NCBI GenBank assembly: GCA_037176725.1 | Contig: JAZBRS010000029.1 | Coordinates: 128,559,001 to 128,623,000, forward strand | From: Posidonia oceanica | Lineage: Eukaryota; Streptophyta; Magnoliopsida; Alismatales; Posidoniaceae | DNA: 64,000 nucleotides | Reading direction: 5' to 3' | Shown here: in pieces, positions 22,375 through 33,156 of the stretch | Position numbering within the stretch: position 1 is the first letter of the stretch | Layout: each line of letters starts with the position of its first letter | Notes under the pieces: generated by a model | The model's input: the letters and a program-made list of their open reading frames with translations, nothing else | Databases searched by the model: none | Told to the model about the DNA's origin: nothing | Made by a program: the position numbers and the translations under genes

Positions 22375-23926
22375 TTAATTTATAAATATAGAAAGAAAGT
22401 GTAATTGTAATTTACCACGAAGTTCATTTCTTATCCAATCTTGTGTACATATAAGACCCTCCACTGTAGTTGGATGTATAGAACATCTATACTGATCAAG
22501 CACTCTACCTCCGATGCTAAAAGCGGCCTCTGATGAAACAGTAGATACAGGAATAGCCAAAATATCACGAGCCATACAAGCTACCACACAATACTTAGGT
22601 GCTTCTACACTCCACCAAGTTAAGATGTCAAAATTTTCTTGTCTAGGCAATACTAGATCCTCCAAGTAAGATTCTAAATCATTCTTTGATGGTTGTGCAA
22701 CAGACTTTACATCAATGTATTGATTATACTCATCAATTGTTGTAGACACAATAGATGGTGTATAGGGAAAACAATCTCCTAAAGGTGGTTGACTAGTAAT
22801 GACATCTGAAGTACTCTCACTTGAAACAAGTGTGTCATCTCCTACATTCAAACAGTATTCATTGTACATGTCCATCAAGCATGCCTTTATCTTTACAATA
22901 CGCTGCTCTCCATCAACACCATAAATTTTCCTCATGTAAAACTCAACTGTGTTCATTTTATAACGAGGGTCCAAGATAGAAGCTAGTTACAAAACCATGT
23001 TTGCAATATTCCAATACTTGTCAAATTTTACCTTCATTCGAATGCCCATTGAAGAAATAAAAGGAACAGTACTTTGACAAAAATCCTTCAACATCACATG
23101 TATAGCACACATGTCTGGAAAGAAATAGTTTGCAGAAGGATACAACGAGGCAGAAAACTTATTAGTGACATCATAGAAGTAACGCAAGCAACCACAAACA
23201 ATCTTAGCATTTTCCCATTCCTCTACATTAGGTGCAAACTTGTAAGAACTATCAACTATTGCCAAACGAGAAAAAGCTTCCTTAAATTCTAGAGCAGTTT
23301 GCAACATAAGAAAGGTAGAGTTCCATCTTGAAGAAACATCTAAAACAAGGGATTTATTTGGAACCTTTACTTGACTAGTCACTTCTTTGAAAGTCTGTAA
23401 TCATAATGTGGAAGACTTAACATACTTCACACTCTCACGCATCTTTGTTGTGACCTCCCTTATAATCTCAGTTCCTTCTTGGACAAACAAATTCAAAATG
23501 TGTACATAACATCTAACCTAAAACAATTGTCCATATGCCACAAGAGTACTAATAGGAAGCTTCTCCAAAATTTCTCTAACAAAAGCATCATTTGTGGAAC
23601 AATTATCTAAAACAATAGACATTAATTTTCTATTAATGTTCCATTTATACAATTTCTCCAAAATTGCCTTTGAAAGTGCAACTACAGTATGAAGAGCATC
23701 AATTGCAGAAAAATTTAGGATTCTCTTCTGCAATTTCCAGTTATCATCAATATAGTGTGCTGTCAAAGCAAAGTAGCCATTGTTTTAATTTGATGTCCAC
23801 ATATCAGTGGTAACGCTATTACGACAACTAAGTGTCCCCAAAAGACTATATAATTTCACCTTCTGTTCTTCATATATATCCATGCAATCCTTTTTTATTA
23901 TAGTACGTGAAACCATTCTAAACAAA
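22375..23926 (-). pseudogene. hAT transposase remnant (RICESLEEPER-like)
   Basis: From the right it reads MVSRTIIKKDCMDIYEE…LTTDMWTSN (start of the RNase H-like catalytic region, family TTDMWTS), then ALTAHYIDDNWKLQKRIL, VLDNCSTND (family LDNASSND), the DVSSRWNSTFLML box, the ILDPRYKM box, and a C-terminal dimerisation domain with TWWSVEAPKYCVVACMARDI, PVSTVSSEAAFSIGG and LICTQDWIRNE. Stop codons interrupt near 23784, 23518, 23399 and 22985, so it is dead. A GT after NELRG (about 22410) and an AG at 22330 suggest a short last exon reading ENLIDVLLGTIAEDFDDG. The N-terminal BED zinc finger is missing, lost at the junction with the LTR at 23927. Confidence 0.85.
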
Positions 23927-25717
23927 GGAGAAGGGAGAGAGCTCATTCGGCACCAAAACCCACATCCTGGCCATTGCCGAAAAATCAGAGAACCCATTCT
24001 GACGAGACTTCGACCGCTCCTCCTCCTTGGCCGCTCGCTCCAGAGCGCAATTTGTCCACCCAAGCACCTTCACACGACCACCAGCTACGCTCTCAGCCCT
24101 TCCAATTCCTCCCTAGCATCCCGGACCGCCACAACCACCTCGAGCTCGCCGCCTCCTTGCCGCTGTCGGCCGACATTCCCAAAGGCCGCACCTTAGCTCC
24201 GGACATCCCCAAACTCCGGGCACAGCACCACAACGCCGCCGCGAACGCGTCCAGACCATTCCGTGTGCCCACCGTCGTCTCCTCTGCCGCAACAACCCCT
24301 ACGTCGGTGAGCTCCGACGAGCTAGGTCGGGGGGCCATTCCGCGCCTCCCCGCAGGTAAGCAACACTTCCCCTAGCCTCCTTACATTCCGTTCTTACTTC
24401 CTAGATAGTCGTATTAATTTTTCAGTAGCGTAATCGATCGATCTTGGCCATCTTCTTCGGCACCGGAGGCCTACCAAGTTAGGCGCCGCATGAGGCGGCG
24501 ACTAGCCTGAGCCTCCGACAGCCGTTTGGTCGGACTTTAGGCCACCGCTCTGGCCAGCCCAGAGCTCCGTTTGTCTTGATTTTTGCATGCTTGTAATTAT
24601 GAATGTTTGCTCTGTATGATTGCATGTTTAGATTTTGAATTTGCATTGCCATGCGTTCTAGATCTGGTCTCAAAGGTGATTGTTTGGAACGAGGATTTGC
24701 AGTCCTGTCGCCAGCCTGACCGGCGACTCAATTGCAACTTTTGGTAGTTCCTCTGGCCAACTTTAGACCGCCATATCTTACGACCTAGGCTGCTATTTTG
24801 CTATCTGTTTGTTTGCATGTCTTCCTTATCATGCCGTCTGTTGGATCATGCCTTTAGATTTCAATTTTGCATCATGTAGCTAGCCTGTTTTCGCCCGTGA
24901 AGGCCACTATCTGGCGAAACTGTCAGCCCCTCTGTCACCGCTGTCCCAGGCGACAGGCTCCAACGCCTCTCCAACAGGCGACCAGCCCCAGTAGCTTTTC
25001 TGACCGACGATCCACTACCTCGTCGATCTCACCGGCGATGAGCACCGCCACTCCTCAGGCCGGCGACTGGCCTTGCAGCTCAGATAGTGGCTGAGCCACC
25101 TTGATTGCCGTCTTGCGCTTTGGTTATTTTGTTCGCCTGTTTTCAGATCTTGTTTTCTGTGCCTTGTTTTCCGTGCTTTGCTGCATTTCACCTTATTCGA
25201 TTCCTAGCATATCTTAGTCATGCATCATAGCATCGTAACAATTCTAGCAAGTTCAGGCAGTCATTAGGCATTCATAGCATTTCTCGCCCCTTTGGCGTAC
25301 AGTAAAGGCAAGCAATTGCTAAAATCCTGCATATGCGAGCGTTAAGCCTAAGAAAGATTGATTCTTCCGGTGTATCGGGGGTGCCTAATACCTTCTCCGT
25401 GTGTAATAGAAGTCCTTGCCCTTTCTCATGGCCCGTAATGACTATAATGCCCTCATCCTAGGCACGAGTCATATTTGCATATCATTTGCGTCTTTTTGCG
25501 TGTTTTCTCATGCTTTCCTTGGTTTTCCTTGTCTCCCAATTTAATAGACACGGTGGTGACTCTGATTTTGTCTTATCTTTGTTTTTTCCTCTTTTTCCGG
25601 CGTTTCCGAGTAGAACATCCCTCCTTGGGTCCAACCGCTAACAGTGATCCTAATTCCGATCGGTGCATGCGAGCTCTGGCACCGTACATGGACGATCCGA
25701 ATTTCAGGATTACTATA
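23927..25717 (+). repeat. 5' LTR of copy 2 (5'-truncated)
   Basis: It matches the 3' LTR from 33790 onward, with a nearly identical 300-bp stretch around 24560-24860 against 34425-34720. It ends GGGATTACTATA-like at 25717 (the 3' LTR ends ATTACTACA). It contains a CAG|GTAAGC donor at 24355, which in the 3' LTR is changed to CAGCTAAGC. Confidence 0.85.
24707..24727. repeat. GTCGCC-N9-GGCGAC dyad (5' LTR copy 2)
   Basis: The unit is perfect, with a nine-base spacer. A related unit GTCACC-N9-GGCGAC follows near 24936-24956. Confidence 0.75.
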
Positions 25718-25718
25718 G

Positions 25719-25736
25719 TGGCGACTCCGTTGGGGA
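25719..25736 (+). promoter_or_regulatory. Primer-binding site of copy 2
   Basis: TGGCGACTCCGTTGGGGA begins one base after the LTR end. TGGCGACTCC-type sites are common in plant Ty3/gypsy elements. The matching tRNA was not checked. Confidence 0.7.
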
Positions 25737-26843
25737 TTCTAGACTCCAACTTTCGCTTTGGCTTTTTCGTCCACTTGGTTTTCGTACTTTGCTTGCCTTG
25801 TGCCTTGTATGCCTTGCCTGCTTGCATGTTTGCCTGCTTTATTGCTTACATCGCTTTTACTTGCTTTATTTACGCATTACATGTCTAAATAATTGCTTGG
25901 CACAATAATACATGCTTTTTGGATGGTAAGTGTTTTGTTTTACACAAATACTATGCCATTACACACGCACATGCCATGCATGCATGTCTTTTGATATGAT
26001 AAGTGTTTTTTTCTTTCACTATCATGTCCTGCCATGCACATGCTTTTGCCTTGCTGGATGATTGCTTGCATGCCATGACTTCCTGTTTCTCTCCCATTCA
26101 TGCTCATGCCATGCCTAGGATAGTAGAAACTTGCTTGCTCCCCTTTGCTTAATCTAAAAGCTACAATAAAGCAAAGCAATAACATCTAAGCACAACTAAA
26201 GCCAAAACTTGCAATTTTCCCCATTTGGCTAAATAAAACGTAAGTAAAATACATTAATGCATATTCGCATGTTTGATCATACTAGAAAGTATGCATTCTT
26301 CTCATCTAAGTCTACCCACAGTCTGCGAAGGACTGTCCTAGCCTCTTGCCCCATTGCTTTGGCATGGCGCAAGTCAGTCGGTCTGTCCCCCCTTGTCAGG
26401 GGTCGTGTCGATGCTAGTGGAGGGTACCACCACCCATGCTTCGCTAGGGTCGAGGCCACCAACGCACCACCCCGTTACTGCCTGAGCTCTGGCCAGAATT
26501 CAGACAGGGACCCACTCTTTCCTGACCTAGAGTCTGTCTATAAACCCAATACCCATGAGTGCATCCTAGTAGGTCATCTACTCAGGACATGCATGGTGAG
26601 AGAGTGCATATTAGGGCATTCATCTACACGCGTGCCATTCATGCCACCTCTAATAAACTTTTTGCATCCAATCTCTAACGCCTTTACTCTTCTTGCAGGT
26701 AGGTGCGGGATTCGTTGTCTGGACCCTGAGCGTCCTTCCTCTCTGTCTCTGAGCTATTCGTTGCTTTCGACAGTAGCTCCCCTTTAGGTCTCGCATCCTT
26801 ACCTTTTCGTCGCAGCATTTCCCTCACTCGCACTCGGTCAGTG
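25737..26843 (+). other. Leader between PBS and gag (copy 2)
   Basis: Non-coding, with repeated TGCATG/GCATGC words (25800-26110). A pyrimidine-rich TTTACTCTTCTTGCAG at about 26683-26698 is a good splice-acceptor candidate just before gag. No conserved domain is seen in the short frames. Confidence 0.5.
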
Positions 26844-28870
26844 ATGGCCCAGTCTGCCTGTGAGTCCCACTTTTCTGTTGCCTCGGGGGAGTTTATCGCT
26901 TCGGTCCCTCCGACTACCTTCGTGCCCCTCGTGACACCAGGATCCCATCCTGTGGTGCCCAGGGCACCCCAGCTTGCTGCGGGGCATTGGCAGACCCATG
27001 CCCCTCTGGACCCGGTCACCAAGTCCATCCTGGTGACCCCTGCTCGCGTTCCGGAGGCGCCTCTGACCCCTCCGTCCCAGGCCTATGTCGTCATCGACAT
27101 CCCTTCTGCTGCGGCGACCTTTGCCATAGGTTCTCGACCTCTTGAATCTGGTTCCTCGCCGGTCCTGTGCTTCAGCGTTTCCACTGACGGGTCCCTTGAG
27201 GTGTAGTACCGGCACCTGATGGAGACTGCCCAGGCACTGTAAGGCATGGCTCTATCAGTTCGCCCCTCTTGCATCCCTGCTGCCCATGAGGTTCCTCTGC
27301 AGCCTGCTCCTATCTACACCGCACTCCCGCCTAGACCATCGCCCCAGCTACTCACTGCTCCGGTGATGGGGGCGCAGCTTCTGCCTCCTGCATCTACACA
27401 ACACTATGCACTGCATGTAACTCCGCCACCTGGTGATCAATCCCTCGGGCTGGTTGGAGCACAGTACCCCACAGGCTGGCTGCCTGGCATTGCGCCTGCG
27501 CAGCAACTGTTGCTCCAGCACTCTACACCTCCCACTGCATAGCATATTATCTGCCCACCCCCTTGCACCAGATTCAGAACCCAGCATACTTTCCTACCTA
27601 CACTACACCACTGCACGGATACACCGGCCATCATGTCGCATCACCAGGCGACGCGATGGTAGATCCGGAGGAGCACCTCGGTGCGACGCAAACGGCGTAT
27701 GTGGTCCTTGCCCCTGCTGCACCATCTCCTTTGGCAGCAATCTGGACCCCATCAATGACAGGATGGACGTTTTGGAGAAAGCATTACGTCTAGTATAGGG
27801 CACGGACCACCAGTCTTACTAATTCCAGGACCTCTGTCTCTTTCGAGGCTGCACTCCCTTCGAAGTTTCGCATCTCGAAATTCGATAAATACAATGGTAG
27901 AGGCTGTCTCATTTCGCATCTGAAGGCATACTGCGGGGACCTTGTTCAGCTGCAAGCTGATGAAAGGCTCCTTATCCGTCTGGTTTAGAAGAGTTTGACC
28001 GGCCCCGCACTCAAGTGGTTCATTTCCCTTGACATGGCCACGGTTCAGACTTGGACTGATCTTTCTCAAGCTTTCCTTGAGCAGTATGCTTTCAACCTCG
28101 ACTTGATCCCCAAGTGGGAGGATCTTGTCGCCATCCGGTAGAGGCCCCAAGAGCCATACGAGGAGTATGTCGGTCGTTAGCGCTACATAGCCGCCCAAGT
28201 CAAAGATAAACCCTCCGAGGAGGACTCTATCAAGATGATCATCAAAGGGGCGTTGCCAGCGACTGGGACGCTGCTATGCATTCAGCACATCACTAGTCAT
28301 GCATCGCTGATCAGGGCTGGTGCCCGCGTGGAAAGCTCACTGCGAAGTGGGCATTTCCCCGTACTCTCTGCATTGGCTAGGCAGGCCAACACCTCCAGCA
28401 ATCGCCGCAGCAACAACAGCAACAACCCCGCTCCCGACTGCTCCGAGCAGCACTCTGAAGCATTCACCGATCCTCTCGGAGAGCCTGCCTATGCAGAGAG
28501 TCAGCCAGACCCTTTTCTGCTAGAGCACGCACCTAACTATGCACCTACTGCACGCACTGCCACCGTCGAGCCCGTGCATCACGTCGCACTCGCTCGGTAA
28601 GGACTCCAACCAGGGCAAAGACGACCTCATCGGGCTGAGTGTGATTACACCCCTCTGCCCGAGCCACTGGGCGTCATCTTGCCTCAAGTTGAGTCGCTCC
28701 TGAGACTCTCGACTGTCCGTTTGTCACCAAACCCCCCTCTGTGGTGGCATGATACGGATCAGTTCTGCAGTTTCCTTCGGGCCACCGGGCACTTGACGAA
28801 TAACTGCCTCATTCTCCGAGATGCCGTTCAGTGCCTGATCGATCGCAGGATCATCAGTGTTGACGTGTAG
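26844..28870 (+). pseudogene. gag of copy 2 (decayed)
   Basis: The N-terminal part is Pro/Ala-rich (MAQSACESHFSV…, then PRPSPQLLTAPVMG…). From about 27838 it reads the retrotransposon gag core: LPSKFRISKFDKYNG, ISHLKAYCGDL, SLTGPALKWFISLDM, TDLSQAFLEQYAFN, RPQEPYEEYVGR, YIAAQVKDKPSEED. It ends with EPLGVILPQVESLLRL and an FCSFLRATGHLTNNC zinc-knuckle region before the stop at 28868. The gag core would form the particle and the knuckle bind RNA. In-frame TAG codons (27987, 28139, 28178) stand where the family has Gln or Trp, and the frame shifts at about 27545-27830. The element cannot make gag now. Confidence 0.75.
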
Positions 28871-29039
28871 GAGGCAGCACTTGCACATACACCTACACTT
28901 GCACTCGCACACCTTAGTGTAGCCGACCCTTCCTCTTCCGAGCCTGTAGGCTTCGCAGTTGTCGGAACCTCGGGGGTCTACCCCAGTCTTCTCTGAGTCT
29001 AGCTCTGTCCCGGTGGATCTTTCCGATCCCATCGGTGCA

Positions 29040-29296
29040 ATCTTCTTTTGCCTTCTTTCCCTAGTCCGTCCGAGGGACGCTCGGATGCAGCGGCAGCGTC
29101 GACAGCAAGCCCAGTTGCAGCGCCATCCAGGTTAGCTCCTCTAACCACCTCAGTAGCTCTAGTGCTCCCTGCACTGCCGTCAGCAGCTCCCGCAGCTCCA
29201 GTGCTCCCCGCACTGTCAATAGTGGACCCTACCGGTAGCGTCAGCAACGTAGCAGCGGACCCAGCACCTCCCTCCCGAGGTTGCTGACAGGTAAGT
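29040..29296 (+). other. Ala/Pro/Ser-rich linker and candidate splice donor (copy 2)
   Basis: Repeated words (CCAGTGCTCCC, GCAGCTCC, GCACTG) give an Ala-Pro-rich reading like that at 383-620 in copy 1. It ends at CTGACAG|GTAAGT (donor 29291-29296), identical in both copies. Confidence 0.45.
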
Positions 29297-29451
29297 CCCC
29301 CTTACCTTTCTTTTGATTCTTGCACTGTCTTTCCTTTTCTTTTCGTTTTGTTTTTGCGTTTTCTCGCCTTGTCAGAAAACCATAAAAAACATAAAAACAG
29401 CAAAAAACCAAAAGACATGCACACTTTCCTTCTTCATGCATTCTTTGCATG

Positions 29452-29600
29452 CGGGCTGGCAGCTCTAACTGCTCGGTGATAGGTCAGTTAACCTATCATC
29501 ATCGGGTTGATATCCCAAACTATTCGGCGATGGGTCCGTCAACTCATCATCGAGCTGATATCCCAAACTATTCGGCGATAGGTCCGTCAACCTATCACCC
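29452..29600 (+). repeat. Double-hairpin repeat cluster (copy 2, cluster 1)
   Basis: Three units. Unit 1: GCAG-ctctaa-CTGC (29459-29472) and GATAGG-tcagttaa-CCTATC (29478-29497). Unit 2: GATGGG-tccgtcaa-CTCATC (29529-29548, one G.U pair). Unit 3: GATAGG-tccgtcaa-CCTATC (29577-29596). Arms are six bases and loops eight in every hairpin 2. Confidence 0.75.
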
Positions 29601-29689
29601 TGCACATACATGCCACTCCCTGCACATATCAGTCACCATGCATTTTTCATCTTCCGCATATACATATCATCTCTTGCATCCTGTAAAAT

Positions 29690-31020
29690 ACAAAAGCACC
29701 AAAAAAATCAAGAAAATAAAAAACACCAAAAATATTTTCTTTGCTCTGCTGCTGGTTTTCCCTTTTTATGTTTTCTTAAACCAAAAACCATAAAAATACA
29801 AAACCAATGCAAAAACCCAAAAACATGTTTGTCCCTTCCCCTTCTAAAAAATACAAAACCCATAAACATTTGTATAATCAGAAACCCGGCTTCGGACAAA
29901 CAAGCAGTGCTTGGAGGATGTCAAGCAGTGACAATTTCAAGCAGAACTCACCCGAGCAGTGCCATCTCTTTGCATGTGGCCATAGGGTGAGACTAAGAGC
30001 ACAACAGAGCGTCTCGCTAAGCTCAAAACTCCCAAAGCAAGATTCACCTTATCAAGAGAGTCCACCAAACATGGAGAGGACCAAAGCAGAGCAGAACATA
30101 ACCAGAGGCTGCAAGCACATTGTAGAGGCTGAGGGTGTATGCCGATCAGCCGAACACTTAACGCCTCACCTGGGACCGCTACCCCAAGAGGGCGAAGACA
30201 TGCATATCCAAAAGAATAGAGATCATGTGAGCAAAAAAAAAAAAGGATAACATGATATGCATGCTGAGCACAGAAGAAAAATGAAGAAAGAAGTTGAAGA
30301 AAGAAGGCGCTCATGAAAAAAGTGACTCGGATGAGCATTGAAGCCCCCTCAGCTATCAACTTCAAGCACTGCAATGCCAACTGCACGGGATACATTATCA
30401 GGAGGACCTGGCCCCACCCTCTGAGCACAGCAGCACGCTCCAATCCCTTGTGCAGACAACTCTACTTCCCTGGCAGGCTAGACGCAACTCCAGTCACTCA
30501 TGAGGGGAAAAGAAAAATCAACCCGAGAGCGTCAAAAGCGGTAGCCGGTCCTCGAGGAATTGAGACGGAGGCTAAGATGCTACATCCAACGCTTTTGCTA
30601 CCTGCATGCAGCCAAAGGCTATACTCTGCAAAGCTAAGGCCTCATCCCGAACCAAGAGTGAGAAAGAGAGCCACTGACCACAACTTGGCATGGCGTTGCT
30701 CGAGGATCGAGATCCCCTGAGTCAAAAACTGTAGAGGCATCCTCTTAGCATAGTTGCTTTGAGTCCAAAGCCACCAAAAATGCATGCTGTAATATATTTT
30801 TATCTTCCCTTCTCCCTGTTTTCGAAAACCGAAGCCAAGGACGAGCACTTTTGCCTATCTCGCTCAGAGGCTCTGCACTTTTCAAATTTTGCCGCCCACC
30901 GCATTGGGTAGGTCCTTGATAACCAGCATGTCCCTTGTTCGTCACTCCGTGACGTAGCATCGCATGCCCACTCTGAGACCATTGCACACCTACCGCGAGG
31001 GGTTTCCTGTCTTCTCTATT
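29690..31020. other. Non-coding internal region of copy 2
   Basis: Collinear with about 1010-2330 of copy 1. A-rich runs (29690-29830) are followed by mixed sequence. No coding frame is shared by the two copies. Confidence 0.6.
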
Positions 31021-31034
31021 CTGCATTCCTTGCA

Positions 31035-31375
31035 TTGGTCTGGCAGCCCTAACTGCTCGGTGATGGGTCCGTCAACCTATCATTCTACATTCCCAGCATC
31101 GGGCTAGCACCCCTAAACTGCTCGGAGATGGGTCCGTCAACCTATCATTTTGCATTCGGGCTGATATCCCTAACTATTCGGCGATAAGTCCGTCAACTTA
31201 TCATCCATTCACCCATCCATCCTCGCATTTCGATGCCACGGGCGCTTAGGTAGTCCCCTGGTATCATCCCTGATACTAGGGGCATCTATTTGCTGCCCTG
31301 TGGCATCGTCTCCCTCCATCTCATCAGGCTGGCAACCCTAACTGCTTGGCGATAGGTCCGTCAACTTATCACCCT
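31035..31375 (+). repeat. Double-hairpin repeat cluster (copy 2, cluster 2)
   Basis: The unit at 31043-31081 has GCAG-ccctaa-CTGC and GATGGG-tccgtcaa-CCTATC. The unit at about 31095-31146 has GATGGG paired with CCTATC. The unit at 31160-31202 has GATAAG-tccgtcaa-CTTATC (31183-31202). A fourth near 31325-31372 has GATAGG paired with CTTATC through one G.U. Confidence 0.75.
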
Positions 31376-31814
31376 GCATTTTCTCTACATTATCTCATTG
31401 CATTCCCCACCGGCATTGCACCTCGCACGGTGATCCCTTACATCCATCCCACTGCATCGGGCTGGTACCCTTAACTACTCGGCTGACAAACCTGTTAGTG
31501 TTGTCTCCACCTTGCATTTTGATGCCATGGGCGCTTCGGCTATCCCCTGGTAGCGTTCACCGATACCAAGGGTATCTTTATTTTGCTGCCCCATGGTATC
31601 CCATTTCCATCTGCATTGGGCTGACATCCTCAACTGTTATGCGAGCGTCTATGGACCTCTGCCGCACCTTCGGGTATGGTATTCCCATTGCATTCGTGGT
31701 TACAAGTCGTTCCACTTGTCACCACCTCTCTTGCTTGACAGACTCGCTGGCCTGTCAATGCCTTGGATACCAGGTGCGTCTGGCAGTCCCTTGGTATCAT
31801 CTCACCCCCATTCG

Positions 31815-31910
31815 GGCCGATAGCCCTAACTATCCGGTGATGAGTCTGTCAACTCCTCGCAGGCCGATATTCCCCAACTATCCGGCGATAAGTCCGTTAA
31901 CTTATCATCC
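31815..31910 (+). repeat. Double-hairpin repeat cluster (copy 2, cluster 3)
   Basis: Two units: ATAG-ccctaa-CTAT with GATGAG-tctgtcaa-CTCCTC (one mismatch), then GATAAG-tccgttaa-CTTATC. Confidence 0.7.
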
Positions 31911-31959
31911 CTTCGTCGTAGTGTAATAGCATTCTGTTGCATGGCATTAGCATTTCATC

Positions 31960-32580
31960 ATCACACAGGCATCGCGTGCTTAGGATTCGAACCCCTGATT
32001 CATGTATTGCCTAAGGTATCATCCTCGGCACCCACAAGACTTTCGCAGCTTGCCGGCTTTAGACGATACTCGCAGTAGTGCGCGGCCTTGGGATCATTTT
32101 CTCGGTTTCGCATGCCTGGCGTTCCACTGTTTATACATTGCATTTCACTGCATAACATCAGCATCTCATTTGCATATCATCATATAGCTTTCTTGTATCC
32201 TCTATAGAGTCAGTCCTAGTATTGCATCTCATCATCAGATAGATATCGCGTGCTTGGGATTCGAAGCCCTGGCTAGTGTATTGCCTAAGGTACCACCCTC
32301 GGTACCCGCAAGACTTTCGCAGCTTGCCGGCTTTGGATGGCACCCCTAGTAGTGTGCGGCCCCAGGATTGTTTTCTCAGTTCCGCGTGCCTGACGTTCCA
32401 CTGTTGGTACACTGCATTCCACTGTATAGCATCGCGCGCTTAGGATTCGAACCCCAGGTTCGCGTATTGCCTAAGGTAGCATCCTCAGCACCTGCAAAAC
32501 TTTCGCAGCTTGCCGGCTTTGGATGATACTCGCAGCAGTGCACGGCCCGGGATCGGTTTCTCGGTTTCGCGTGCCCTATT
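31960..32580. repeat. Direct repeats of about 185-275 bp with B-box-like word (copy 2)
   Basis: Three tandem copies begin near 31970, 32245 and 32430. Each contains GGATTCGAA(C/G)CCC, then TATTGCCTAAGGTA, then CTTTCGCAGCTTGCCGGCTTT. On the minus strand two of them read GGTTCGAATCC, the pol III B-box consensus. No A box or cloverleaf is present. Confidence 0.6.
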
Positions 32581-33144
32581 GCATAGCATTGCACCCTTAT
32601 TGCGCTGCTACTCCTCTGTAGTCATTACACCAACTTCCACGTTCCATTTCCCAAGCGTTACGTGCTCGTCATCGCTTGCACATCCACAGCATCTTTACTT
32701 TCAGCACCTTTACATTCAGCCTTTTACTTTCAACACTTGCATCGCCTACGCCTACAGCAGAAGCTTGGCAAACGACACCCCTTTGCTAGAGCTGTACACC
32801 GCTCAGCACACCCGATCGTCCTGCTTTCCCGAAGTACCGGCTGACGACCATTGCATTGCATTTTTCGCCTTTTCCGTGTGCATGCATCACCCGTTTTCCC
32901 CTAGAGGAGTACAATGCAATGAGCATTAGCGTAGGCATAACATCTGCATTAGCACCGTGCATTAGTCTTTGCATTGGCACAACATCCTAGTGTTCGCATG
33001 CATCTGCATTCGGCGACGAGTTTTGATTTTTGGTGCATCCACCAAATAAGTGACTCACGTCAATAGAAACTGGCCCTTTATCGATGTTAGAGGGGGTGTT
33101 TTGTCAACCCTGAGCCACGGTCTCGCTACGCTTGACCTTGCTCA

Positions 33145-33156
33145 GGGAGGGGCATC
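33145..33156 (+). promoter_or_regulatory. Polypurine tract before 3' LTR (copy 2)
   Basis: GGGAGGGGCATC lies directly before the TGTAGACACC start of the LTR, the normal position for the plus-strand primer. Confidence 0.65.

Noticed and set aside
23785..24063. 92-residue minus-strand frame as an intact protein start for hAT
   Set aside because: Its first half is LTR sequence; the hAT reading begins only at about 23926, so the apparent start codon belongs to the LTR.
31975..32470. tRNA genes suggested by GGTTCGAATCC
   Set aside because: No A box, anticodon arm or acceptor pairing accompanies the B-box-like word.
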